Below, piece after piece: positions 6,485 through 15,215 of a DNA stretch of 52,036 nt. Origin of the DNA: Oscillospiraceae bacterium (lineage in GTDB: Bacteria; Bacillota; Clostridia; Oscillospirales; Ruminococcaceae); NCBI GenBank assembly GCA_014799385.1, contig JAAVIC010000006.1, forward strand, positions 1 to 52,036, given 5' to 3'. Positions within the stretch are counted from its first letter, which is position 1, and each line of letters starts with the position of its first letter. A program made the translations under genes and the position numbers. Below the pieces are notes generated by a model. That model was not told the origin of the DNA, did not search any database, and saw nothing but the letters and a program-made list of their open reading frames with translations.

Positions 6485-7376
6485 TTGGAGTTTAAGCTGA
6501 ATGAATATCATAGGGATTTGACCGAAAAAGAATTGATAAACGATTTGAAAAGTGTATCTGAAAAAAATTTGCAAGTCATATATTTCAAGAAAAGAATATG
6601 AATCAAATGGAAGATACTCTGCTTCACCTTATTTACGTTGCTTCGATTCTTGGATAAACGCGTTATCCGCTGCTGGTTTAGAAACACAACGTGTTAAAGA
6701 TGATTATATAAGAATATCAAATCAATCTCTTATAGAAGATATGAAGAATGTAGCAATAATGCTTGATAAGGAATCCATCTCCACAAAAGAATATTCTGAA
6801 AATGGAAGTTATAGAGTTCAAACTATACTTTCAAGATTTGGTTCATGGAGTCAGGCTTTAAATCTTGCGGAATTAAAACCAACAAACTATAAAGAAATAT
6901 CAGATATAGACCTTTTTGAGGAAATAGAGAAAATATGGGTTAATAAAGGTTCACAACCAACTACGACAGATTTTAAGAATGGTTTATCAAAATATAGCTT
7001 AAACACCTACTTGCGTAGGTTTGGAGGTTGGAGAAATGCACTTAAATCGTTTCTTGACTATATAGATGAACCATATGTATGTGTGGAAAAAAATAGCAAA
7101 CAAAATTATGATAATAATAACTCTACAAAATCAGATGAAAAATTGCCTAAATACAGAACCCCTCGTGATCCTAATTTAAAATTAAGATTTCAAGTTTTAA
7201 GAAGAGATAATTTCAGATGTAGTATGTGTGGTCGTTCTCCTGCCACAACTGTTGGATTGGAACTACATATTGATCATATTAATCCGTGGTCAAAAGGTGG
7301 AGAAACAACGATAGATAATCTACAAACACTATGTACTGATTGCAATTTAGGAAAAAGTGATTTGTCAGAAGATTAA
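6485..7376 (+). pseudogene. HNH endonuclease with homing-type repeats, frameshifted at an A7 run
   Basis: The best start is TTG 6485 with SD GGGGGTG, reading LEFKLNEYHRDLTEKELIND. At a run of seven A (6561-6567) the coding frame moves by +1 into the frame that holds the rest; GTG 6552 in that second frame has no SD. The joined product has three about 55-residue repeats of the type seen with HNH/homing enzymes (SxKEYxxNGxY...RFGSWxxALxxAxL) and an HNH domain near the end: CSMCG..., HIDHINPWSKGG..NLQTLC..CN. It could cut DNA in a homing or defence role. One A fewer would restore one frame of about 296 residues, so mutation or transcriptional slippage are both possible. AT-rich compared with the phage genes, suggesting separate acquisition. 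Confidence 0.7.
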
Positions 7377-7394
7377 TTGGTGAGTGACAGTCCG

Positions 7395-7870
7395 ACCTCA
7401 ATAAAATGCTTTGTATGGTACATAATAAAGAGGCATTTGTGGAAACGGTCAAAGCAAAGATCGGCGGAAGCAGCGACGAGGATCGGCAGAGAATGAATAA
7501 TGAAGTCGAAGATATTGAGAAACGCTTGGGTGAGCTTGACAAAAAGTTCGATATGCTTTACAACGACCGCCTTGACGGACTGATTTCCGACAAGAAATTC
7601 AAGGAGATGTCCGCGCGGTGCGAGAGTGAGCAGGAAGAATTGAGTGAACGGCTCGAAGAACTTTAAGCGAAGCTGGAATCAAGTGGCGAGAAGTCGCTCA
7701 ACTTGGAGAGGTTCGTTGATTTAATAAGTGAATATGATAAGATTGAGTCGCTTGACAAAGAACTTCTTAATCTCCTGATTGACAAGATCGTGGTGAGTGA
7801 TAGGGTCAAGGAGGGTAAGGCATTTACCCAGACTATCACTATCTATTATCGCTTTGTGGGTTGTATGTGA
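7395..7870 (+). pseudogene. C-terminal remnant of a large serine recombinase
   Basis: The frame reads MLCMVHNKEAFVETVKAK, a coiled coil (EDIEKRLGELDKKFDMLYNDRL), a TAA stop at 7664-7666, then continues in frame: AKLESSGEK, LDKELLNLLIDKIVV, ITIYYRFVG. These are the hallmark end regions of transposon-type serine recombinases (coiled coil, LIDKIVV, IEIYYRFVG). The N-terminal catalytic and DNA-binding parts are absent. It ends just before the attR repeat. Confidence 0.75.
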
Positions 7871-7898
7871 ACTTTAGTATCACTAACTCGCGCAGGCG

Positions 7899-8015
7899 GT
7901 CGCTGGTTCAAGTCCAGCCGGGGGAGCCAGATACTTGAAAGCGTATTGTAATGCGGTTTACCGTGTGCAATGCGCTTTCGGCGTATTTGGGAACTTTACA
8001 AAAAGGTGTCTACAC
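7899..8015. repeat. attR: right direct repeat with tRNA-Asn 3' fragment
   Basis: Matches 89-205 with a single difference at 8007. It starts in the tRNA T-arm region and so is not a functional tRNA. It marks the right end of the 7810-bp unit. Confidence 0.92.
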
Positions 8016-8027
8016 AATGTGAGAAAT

Positions 8028-8064
8028 ACAAACAGCTCGGTCTTCCGATGACCGAGCTGTTTGT
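8028..8064. terminator. Bidirectional terminator between the island and the cupin gene
   Basis: 15-bp perfect arms 8028-8042 and 8050-8064 (ACAAACAGCTCGGTC and its complement) with a 7-nt loop. It serves the cupin gene on the minus strand and probably the tRNA transcript on the plus strand in an uninfected genome. Confidence 0.7.
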
Positions 8065-8094
8065 TGATTAGCCGATATAGATGTTTTCCGATAA

Positions 8095-8451
8095 TTAATT
8101 TAAGACCACGCCGTCATTAGCAGTATATGCTTCAAGAGAATTTTCCTTCACTTGAATGCAGATATAACTAATTTCAGAATCTTTTCCGGCAAATATCTGC
8201 CTTTTGGCTTCCGGAGAAATTCTGAGCCAATCTCCTGCCTTAAACTCCACGGTTTCACCATCAATCTCAAATTTTCCATTGCCGGAAAGGATTGCATAGA
8301 TCTCCTCGTTCTGCTTATGGTAGTGTACGAAAGGAACACACGCACCTGCGGGCAGATTATTGACACTGATCTCCGCGCCTGTAAGAGAAAGCTCATCGTG
8401 AAGCTCTGTTCTTGCGTCCTGTGTAACGCTTACCTTGCTGAATTTACCCAT
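8095..8451 (-). CDS. Cupin-domain protein
   Basis: 118 residues from ATG 8451 (SD GGGGG, 7-nt spacing); the upstream ATG at 8466 overlaps that SD and is rejected. Single-domain cupin: motif 1 includes PFVHYHKQNEEIYAILSGNGKFEIDGE (His-His-Glu metal ligands) and motif 2 includes GDWLRISPEAKRQIFAG. Substrate not evident. It is divergent from an Rrf2 regulator with which it shares three palindromic operators, so it is probably the regulator's main target. Confidence 0.85.
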   Translation of the reverse strand: MGKFSKVSVTQDARTELHDELSLTGAEISVNNLPAGACVPFVHYHKQNEEIYAILSGNGKFEIDGETVEFKAGDWLRISPEAKRQIFAGKDSEISYICIQVKENSLEAYTANDGVVLN

Positions 8452-8480
8452 AATAGTTACCCCCATTAAATAATATATTG

Positions 8481-8603
8481 TTGTAACACGTTCGATTACA
8501 ACAATATAATAACATATTTACGTTGTAATGTCAATAGTTACACTTCAGTTTTGTATAATTGCACAAATTGAAGTGCATTTTATTGTAACTATTGACATTA
8601 CAA
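8481..8603. promoter_or_regulatory. Three TTGTAA-N9-TTACAA operators between cupin and Rrf2 genes
   Basis: Site 1 at 8481-8501 is perfect and extends to 12-bp arms (ATATTGTTGTAA). Site 2 at 8523-8543 has one mismatch (TTACAC). Site 3 at 8583-8603 is perfect. Sites 2 and 3 each contain TTGACA (site 3 on the plus strand, site 2 on the minus strand), so they cover the -35 boxes of the two divergent promoters. The Rrf2 protein encoded at 8650 is the likely ligand. Confidence 0.75.
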
Positions 8604-8649
8604 CAAAAATGTGATACAATATGATTATCACTACAAGGGAGGTTCTTAA

Positions 8650-9072
8650 ATGCAGTTTTCATCAAGATTGACCATTGCAACACACATTTTGCTGTGTATT
8701 GAAACTTTTAAGGACGACTTTAAGGTCACGTCAAAAATCCTCGCGGGAAGCATAAATACAAATCCTGTCATTGTCAGAAACATATTGGGGTTGTTGTCAT
8801 CAGCGGGAATTGTTGAAATAAAAGCCGGAGTAGGGGGTGCTTATTTAGCTAAATCACCGAATGAAATAACCTTATTGGATATTTTTAAGGCGGTTGAAAA
8901 AGAAGAGTCACTTTTTCATTTTCATGAACACCCTAATCCGCAGTGTCCTATTGGAAGAAGTATTCATAGCGTAATGGATAGAAAACTTGAAAATATACAA
9001 TTCGCAATGGAGAATGAAATGGCTAAAATCACTTTAGAACAGCTAGTTAAAGAGGCAAAAGAACAAATATAG
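8650..9072 (+). CDS. Rrf2-family transcriptional regulator
   Basis: 140 residues: N-terminal winged helix (MQFSSRLTIATHILLCIETF...TSKILAGSINTNPVIVRNILGLLSSAGIVEIKAGVGGAYLAK) with the family's wing, then a dimerisation helix region. The C-terminal part has one Cys (NPQCPIGRSI), the YwnA-like pattern, not the three-Cys cluster of Fe-S IscR/NsrR members. Preceded by AAGGGAGG. Likely autorepressor and repressor of the divergent cupin gene. Confidence 0.88.
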   Translation: MQFSSRLTIATHILLCIETFKDDFKVTSKILAGSINTNPVIVRNILGLLSSAGIVEIKAGVGGAYLAKSPNEITLLDIFKAVEKEESLFHFHEHPNPQCPIGRSIHSVMDRKLENIQFAMENEMAKITLEQLVKEAKEQI

Positions 9073-9366
9073 TATTGGATATCGGAATTGCACATAATCA
9101 CTCGTGGCAGGTAACGATAAAAGTGTCTGTGTATTGTTTATCAAAATATCGTTTTGGTACTTACCGTCAAATTTGCTTGTCCGTCATTGGATGCAATTGA
9201 TATTAATCGTCCGTAAACTCAATATCATTAAAGATACGGGTCTGAAGAATCTCTGTTTGATTTGCAAGACAATTTATTTTTCTGTTCAAGTGGCGGAACA
9301 TTCTGCATCGTAAGCTGCTACGAACGGCAAAGAGCTAAAATACTCCGTTTATGACCTGAAAAGCTA
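9073..9366. other. Intergenic region without a supported gene
   Basis: A short open frame at 9104-9313 has no SD, no motif and atypical composition. No repeat or strong hairpin is seen. Confidence 0.4.
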
Positions 9367-9395
9367 TTGAAAAAAGCGTCAAATTGTGATATAAT
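9367..9395 (+). promoter_or_regulatory. Promoter of the permease gene
   Basis: TTGAAA (9367-9372), 17-bp spacer, TATAAT (9390-9395), 38 nt before the TTG start at 9433. Confidence 0.7.
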
Positions 9396-9432
9396 GATGT
9401 TCGAGAATAACATCGTTGGGAGTTGAGCTGAA

Positions 9433-10551
9433 TTGAAAAATGTCGTGAATTTCTTCAAGAAAGAAATCGTGCTTTGCATTTCGGGAGTTTTAGCGGTGAT
9501 TTCCTGTTTTATCGTGACGCCGTCTGCGTCATACGCGGGATATGTAGATTTACGTGTGCTGATACTTCTGTTTTGCTTAATGCTGGTGGTGGCGGGAATA
9601 CGGCAGACGGGAGCATTTACAGTCATCTGCGAGGCTCTGCTAAAGAAATTCCACAACATAAAAACGGTCGGCTTGGTGTTGGTGCTTCTGAGCTTTTTTA
9701 TGAGTATGCTGCTGACCAATGACGTTACGCTTGTAACGATCGTGCCGTTTACGCTGCTGATGTTCGAGAAAATTTCGGGCGAGAAAAAGGCTCGCGCGGA
9801 GATTGTTCTGCTGGTTTTGGAAACCGCCGCAGCTAATCTCGGCAGTATGCTCACGCCTATGGGAAATCCGCAGAATTTATATCTGTACTCGAAATTCAAC
9901 CTCTCAATCGGAGAATTTTTCGGAATAATTTTTCCGTATTCCGCGCTATCGCTGATAATGCTGATATGCTCGGTCTTTCTGTTCTTGCCAAAGATGCAAA
10001 CCGAAAAGCCGAGTGCTACAACAAAAATGCAAGGTCGACTTAAACCAATCATATTTCTGATTCTTTTCGCCGTGAATATGCTGACGATACTTCGTGTATT
10101 GGACGATAAAATTTTGCTTTTGATCGTTGCGGCGGCAGTGCTTATCGTGGACAGAAAACTTTTTCTGCAAGCCGACTATTCGCTGCTGCTGACGTTTGTG
10201 TTTTTCTTTGTTTTTGTCGGAAATCTCGGCTCGATTCCCGCGCTTTCGGAGAGCTTACAGAGCATATTTCAAGGCAACGAAGTGGGGATTTCCGTTGCGT
10301 TATCACAGATAATCAGCAATGTTCCGGCGGCGATACTGCTTTCGGGAATTTCGGACAACGCGAGCGCGCTTATAATCGGCACAAACCTCGGCGGGCTAGG
10401 AACGCTGATAGCGTCAATGGCGAGCCTTATCACCTATAAATTTTATGCCGGAACAAAGGGCAGCTCTCCTAAAAAATATATCTTGGTATTTACGATATTT
10501 AATGTTTGCTATCTTGCGGCTTTGGGAGCGTTGTTCTTCTTGATTTCATAG
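9433..10551 (+). CDS. SLC13/ArsB-type (ion transporter superfamily) permease
   Basis: 372 residues with about 10 transmembrane helices. It starts at TTG 9433 (SD GGGAG). Features of the DASS/ArsB/NhaD superfamily: LLTNDVTLVTIVPFTLLM and MGNPQNLYLY in the first half (the TNDV and GNPQN motifs of the first helical hairpin), and QIISNVPAAILLSGIS with GTNLGGLGTLIASMASLI in the second half (SNVPA and GTNLGG). It exports or takes up anions or dicarboxylates; the substrate cannot be told. Single gene between its own promoter and a decayed gene. Confidence 0.82.
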   Translation: MKNVVNFFKKEIVLCISGVLAVISCFIVTPSASYAGYVDLRVLILLFCLMLVVAGIRQTGAFTVICEALLKKFHNIKTVGLVLVLLSFFMSMLLTNDVTLVTIVPFTLLMFEKISGEKKARAEIVLLVLETAAANLGSMLTPMGNPQNLYLYSKFNLSIGEFFGIIFPYSALSLIMLICSVFLFLPKMQTEKPSATTKMQGRLKPIIFLILFAVNMLTILRVLDDKILLLIVAAAVLIVDRKLFLQADYSLLLTFVFFFVFVGNLGSIPALSESLQSIFQGNEVGISVALSQIISNVPAAILLSGISDNASALIIGTNLGGLGTLIASMASLITYKFYAGTKGSSPKKYILVFTIFNVCYLAALGALFFLIS

Positions 10552-10589
10552 TGACAATAGCTCAAAACCATTGAATTGATTGACATTAG

Positions 10590-10974
10590 TATTACTTCAA
10601 TCCATCGACACCCTTGCAAATCAGCTTGACTGCAATCCCTATCATCTCATCAAGCTGTATTTTCCCCTAAGCTGATGCTTGAACGGTTAGATATGATTTC
10701 GGATTATAATTACTGCTTTCAATTTACACTTAATCCGTATGCCACAAATATTGAATCAGATGTTCGTGATGAGGAAGCCGAACTTAAAGTGTTGATATAG
10801 GATTTATATTCATGAGTGCAGCTACTGCTGCACCAAATATAATATGGATAATGTTCTGATTATAGTTTGTGTGCTGCAAATTCGCCCTTGCTTTGCAGTA
10901 CGCTTTCCTCGGACAATAAGGTTACCAAACGTGCTGTAAAATCCCTTATTGAGGATCATATGGGATTTTTATGA
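10590..10974 (+). pseudogene. Remnant of a DUF1848 (radical-SAM-like) gene
   Basis: Pieces in different frames match the C-terminal half of DUF1848 proteins: PMLDRLDMISDYNYCFQFTLNPY (about 10670-10745), a Cys-rich stretch around 10810-10850 and NSPLLC...DDKVTKRAVKSLIEDHMGFL up to the stop at 10972. Several stops and frame changes make it non-functional. Recognition is from memory of the family's DYxYYFQFTLxPY and SPLLCG motifs. Confidence 0.55.
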
Positions 10975-11013
10975 ATCGGATACGTTAATTTTGAAAAAAA
11001 ATTTAAAAAGTAC

Positions 11014-11042
11014 TTGACAAATAAAAAATAATGTGGTATAAT
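11014..11042 (+). promoter_or_regulatory. Promoter of tRNA-Leu
   Basis: TTGACA (11014-11019), 17-bp spacer, TATAAT (11037-11042), 36 nt before the tRNA. Confidence 0.8.
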
Positions 11043-11078
11043 ATTATATGTTCAGTAGAGATTACTGGATTTTAATAC

Positions 11079-11165
11079 GCAGATGTGGCGGAATTGGCAG
11101 ACGCGCTAGCTTCAGGTGCTAGTGGCAGCAATGCCGTGTGGGTTCAAGTCCCGTCATCTGCACCA
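11079..11165 (+). tRNA. tRNA-Leu (anticodon CAG)
   Basis: 87 nt including encoded CCA. Acceptor GCAGATG (11079-11085) pairs with CATCTGC (11155-11161). Anticodon arm GCTAGC-TTCAGGT-GCTAG gives CAG. It has a long class II variable arm and T-loop GGTTCAAGTCC. Confidence 0.95.
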
Positions 11166-11167
11166 AT

Positions 11168-11207
11168 AAAGAAAAGCGAGATTATTTTTATAATCTCGCT
11201 TTTCTTT
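11168..11207 (+). terminator. Terminator of tRNA-Leu
   Basis: 17-bp perfect arms (11168-11184 and 11191-11207; GAAAAGCGAGATTA) with a T-rich 3' side. Confidence 0.85.
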
Positions 11208-11262
11208 AAAAATACGGTAAGGAAAAACGCGAATCTCGAATTTGTTTTGAATGGTGATAATT

Positions 11263-13508
11263 ATGTCAAAAAAAGTAAGTGAGACAACAACTGAAAATAT
11301 TTTCCGTAATCATTATAATGAAGACGGATTTATAGAAAAGTCTGCTATTTCTGACGATTATGGTTTCAAATCCAAAAAAGGAACCGATTATAAGGGTTAC
11401 CCCGACTTTTTTCGGGATAAAACAAACGATGACTTTTGTATAGTAGTTGAGGCAAAAGCCGAAGATCATCCTACTGCGGAAGAAGAAGTCAAACACTATA
11501 TGCTGATTAACAAAATCATAAAGACATTATTGGGATTGCTATTTCCGGACAAAAAGAAGATGATATCAAAATTACATATTTCTTAAAACTGTCAGGGAAA
11601 AAAGAAATTGCCGATCTTGCGAAAAAAAATAAATTTTTCGAGATCTCAAACCTTGAAGAACTTTATAAAAAATATAAGTATGGCGAAAGCGTATCGGAAG
11701 CAGATCTTTCCAAAACTTTGAACGAATTAAACAAACAGTTTAATAATAAAAATAAAATTCGTGATACTGATCGCAGCTTATTTTTCTCAGGTTTGATGAT
11801 CGCTTTAAAAAATAAAAATTTTAGAAATACATATGAAAGTATTGAAGCTCCGTCCGATGAGGAAGCTGAAAATCAAACTATCCTTGAAGCGCATAATCTT
11901 AACGAAGCTATCCTTAAAGCTATCTCGACAGAACTCAAGGGCAAAGAAAACAATTTGTCAAAAAAGCTTAATTGGCGTGACAGATTTGCTTTCATTAATA
12001 ATGTAGATTATCCGCTTTCAGAATATAAAAAGATAATCAAAACGATTCAAGAAAAAATATATATTCCTTTTACCCGAAAAGAAGGACAAGATATTTTAGG
12101 TCGCGCATATAAAATTTTCCTTTCTCGGGCAGGCAAGGTTGACAATAAAAATATTATTTTGACACCGGATCATATAAAACGCCTTATGGTGCGTTTAGCG
12201 CGTCTTTCCGTTAATGATGTTGTATTAGACACCCGTATGGGCACCGGCGGTTTTCTAATGGAAGCAATGGAAACTATGATCAAACTCGCTAAAGGGCATG
12301 AAAAAACTATTGAAAATATTAAAGAAAAGCAGCTCATCGGATTTGAAATAGATTCCGTGTTATTTGCTCTTGCGTGTTCAAATATGTTCCTGCACGGAGA
12401 CGGCAGAACTAACCTTATTTACAGAAACAGCCTGCTCAGCGAGGAATGCGGTATTGTAAACAACAGCAACAGCGATAAAGATTTACTCGAATATATTAAA
12501 GGTCTGAAGCCGACCCGCGTTATAATAAATCCGCCGTATGAAAATAACAATCCTATCAATTTTACTATTCAATCGTTAAAATATCTTGAAAAAGACGGAA
12601 AGCTCATCATAATTATGCCAACTCCCACCTTGACGCATAATCAGCAAAAAGGCGGTTTGACCGAAAAGATCTTGGAAATGGCAAAACTTGATTTTGTAAT
12701 TAAGATGCCAAACAAGCTGTTTTCGGAGCAAAAGAGAACCGTAAATACCTCAATTTTCGGATTTACCAAGACTCCGCATAAGAAGTCAGATGACGTTCTT
12801 TTTTACGATCTTGAATATGACGGTTTCGTCAGCGTTCAGCATAAAGGACGCATTGATAAAAACGACGGTTGGTCAAAAATTGAAGATCAAGTTGTTGACA
12901 TAATAACAAATTCCAAAACTAAGAAAGGGGTATGTCAAAAGAAAAAAATTTATGACGGCGAATTATTGAATTGCGCCGGATTCCAAAAAATCAAAAAAGG
13001 CAAAAAGGTACAAATCGGCACGTTGTTTTTTATAGACAACGGCACATTGGCGAGTGAGAACAGCATTGACGGTTGCTATCCTTTTATTACCGCCGGAGAG
13101 GAGTGGAAAACTCATAACGAATATACACTTGATACCGAGGCTATTGTATATGCGGTCGGCGCCGCGGGGTCTTTAGGCAGAAGCCACTATATAAGCGGAA
13201 AATTTGTTGCAAGCAATTTGTGCCTTGTTCTGACATCGAAAAATGATCCCAAATACCCTTTGAACATGATGTTCTACAATTATTATTTTGCTTCGATCAG
13301 AAAGCAGATCGTTTCCGATCTTGCAGACGGAACATCTAAGCTGACCATCTCTCCTGCCGTTTTTGAAAAGTATTATATCGACTATATTCCTCTTGACGAT
13401 CAGATTAAATTTGTTGAAGAAAAAGTGAAACCATTTCTTGAACTTCAAAAGCAATACAAAAAAGCGCAGCAATTACTTACACAAGATGTGATCAACATAC
13501 TTAAATAA
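11263..13508 (+). pseudogene. Type IIG/I-like restriction-modification fusion, frameshifted
   Basis: It starts at ATG 11263 (MSKKVSETTTENIFRNHYNEDGF...). The N-terminal piece has a PD-(D/E)xK nuclease motif: GYPDFF, 13 residues, then VVEAK. At about 11515-11520 the frame is lost. One missing base (ATC-xAT-AAA-GAC) would join KHYMLINKI to DKDIIGIAISG, and the rest stays open to 13508. Next comes an N6-adenine methylase (motif I VLDTRMGTGGFL, motif IV INPPYEN), then a C-terminal HsdS-like target recognition domain with a coiled end (FVEEKVKPFLELQKQYKKAQQLL). The whole would be about 748 residues, nuclease-methylase-specificity in one chain as in type IIG enzymes. As written, the nuclease is split from the methylase; ATG 11718 gives a 596-residue methylase-specificity protein. 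Confidence 0.8.
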
Positions 13509-13523
13509 TTTTAATATAACCGT

Positions 13524-13556
13524 CATGGTCTGCTTTGATTTTAAAAGCTGACCATG
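13524..13556. terminator. Hairpin between the convergent RM gene and recombinase pseudogene
   Basis: CATGGTC (13524-13530) and GCTTT (13532-13536) pair with AAAGC (13544-13548) and GACCATG (13550-13556). It serves both converging units. Confidence 0.6.
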
Positions 13557-13558
13557 AT

Positions 13559-14849
13559 TTATTTCTCATCGTTTTCTCCGAATACCGGCTCAAGTATGAT
13601 CATCGTGCTATTTGTAAAATCCCCGTTCATTTCAAAGGTTACGTCCAGGGATTTGTCCTCGTTCTGGTGGATGGTCACTCCGTTTACCAGCATTCGGGGG
13701 TTAGCATCGGATATCCCGCCCTCGGAAAGTATGTCATCGAGCAGTATGGATGTGCTTGTAAGTATTTGTTTCCACTGTATGCACACCTTGTCATATTTTC
13801 GGCAGTCGAAGATTTTTCGGTGCAAATTCGTAATCTCGTTCTCGCGCTTTTCGATCATACTGTCGTAAAATTCGGTGTGGGATTTGTCTGTGACCTTGCC
13901 CGTAATCAAGTCCTAGATTTGCTGTTTCAGCGCTAGGATTTTAGATTCAAACTGTTGAATTTGCAAGTCGTAGGCGGGCTTTTGTTTTATCCATTGCTTT
14001 ACGATCTCATCGTATTTCTCGCTCTCGGCGACGATCTTTTCTTTGAGATTTTGGACTTCTCCGAACACTAACTCATCTAGCTGCAACTAGTGAATTCTGT
14101 GATGTGTGCAGTATCCTTTTCCATAGCGATGGTTGCTGTTGCAGGTGTGGCCGATAATATGCTGCAGAAATTCTCGTGTCGGTATTGTTCTTCGGGTGCG
14201 ATGACGGTTTTCGTTTTGTAGATTTTAGAAGTCACGGTCTTATGATTCACAAGTATGCCAATGTACATTTTATTGGTAAGTATACGATTAATTGATGTCT
14301 GAACCTATAGATATTTCTTTGAAATTTGGGGTTTCCAATTTGCAAGCTTAGGGTTTTGGTAGAACTCCGGAGAACGAATTCCGCGCTCGTTCAGCGTTTT
14401 TGCGATTGTTGTTAAGCCGTAGCCGTCAACGTACAGTTTGAAAATCTCGCGGACATATTCGGCAGTTTCGCTGTCGATCTCGACAGTTCTGGTATTTCTG
14501 TCGAGGTGATATCCGAACAGAAGCGAGGGAACTAAGCCGCCGTTTTTCTGCTTTTGTCGTATTCCAGATCGAACCTTCTTGCTTATGTCCTTAGCGTAAA
14601 AGTCATTGAAAATCTGCTTGAATCCTTTACCAGAACTACCTCAACCTTTCCCTCGTCAACGGCACTTTCAAGCTCTGCCAAGCCTTTTCGATTGAATGTC
14701 ATGCCCGAAACATTGTCGCCGAAACTTTCTCCCACAACTTCATAGCCGTTCTGATCTGCGTAGTCGATAAGTATCTGTCGCTGGTTTTGTAGGCTGTTCA
14801 TTACTTCATCCTCGTTGCGGGATAAGCGGTAATATAGCCATGCATTCAC
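13559..14849 (-). pseudogene. Degenerate serine recombinase
   Basis: It starts at GTG 14849 (SD AAGGAGG): VNAWLYYRLSRNEDEVMNSL, with catalytic Ser in YRLSR. After VEVVLVKD about 50 residues of the catalytic domain are missing. Coding then resumes in another frame: FNDFYAKDISKKVRSGIRQKQ, FGYHLD, YVREIFKLYVDGYGLTTIAKTLNERGI, and (new frame) MYIGILVNHKTVTSK. The C-terminal coiled-coil region is at 13559-13909. Catalytic, recombinase and coiled-coil domains are recognisable in the right order but broken by a deletion, frameshifts and stops. It is dead, probably a relic of an integrative element. Confidence 0.8.
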
Positions 14850-14867
14850 TGTAAAATTCCTCCTTTC

Positions 14868-14903
14868 GGTGTGTCGCAGCATCCTGTGGTGCTGCGACAC
14901 ACC
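14868..14903. repeat. 14-bp inverted repeat upstream of the recombinase relic
   Basis: GGTGTGTCGCAGCA (14868-14881) and its exact complement (14890-14903) with an 8-nt loop, 19 nt before the GTG start. It may be a terminator for the upstream side or a recombinase-associated site. Confidence 0.45.
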
Positions 14904-14909
14904 ATACCA

Positions 14910-15215
14910 CATCTTTTTTATTTATCCAGCGGAATCGTGGGTTGTTCGAAAAATCTCCATTATCAACAAAATGTATTGGTAGGTGTTCGTGCAATGTATC
15001 TTAATTTAGATATTCATTTGCCATATTTGAGAGGAACTTTTCGAACTTGCTTTGGTCACTATTATAATGGAATCCCAAAAAGGTAAGCGACGAGGTAATA
15101 AATCTCTCAAAAAATTAAATCCGAAGTGAAGCGCGTTTTTTATAATTTAGAGCGTCAAAAGAACAAGTGATGCGAAAATGTACGGCGTGTCCAACAAGAA
15201 AACATTCATCGAAAA
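14910..15215. other. Intergenic region without a supported gene
   Basis: About 300 bp of AT-rich DNA between the recombinase relic and the kinase gene. No SD-supported frame, tRNA or strong hairpin is seen; possibly element debris. Confidence 0.35.

Noticed and set aside
9104-9313. 69-codon ORF between the Rrf2 and permease genes
   Set aside because: No SD, AT-rich unlike coding DNA here, no motif.
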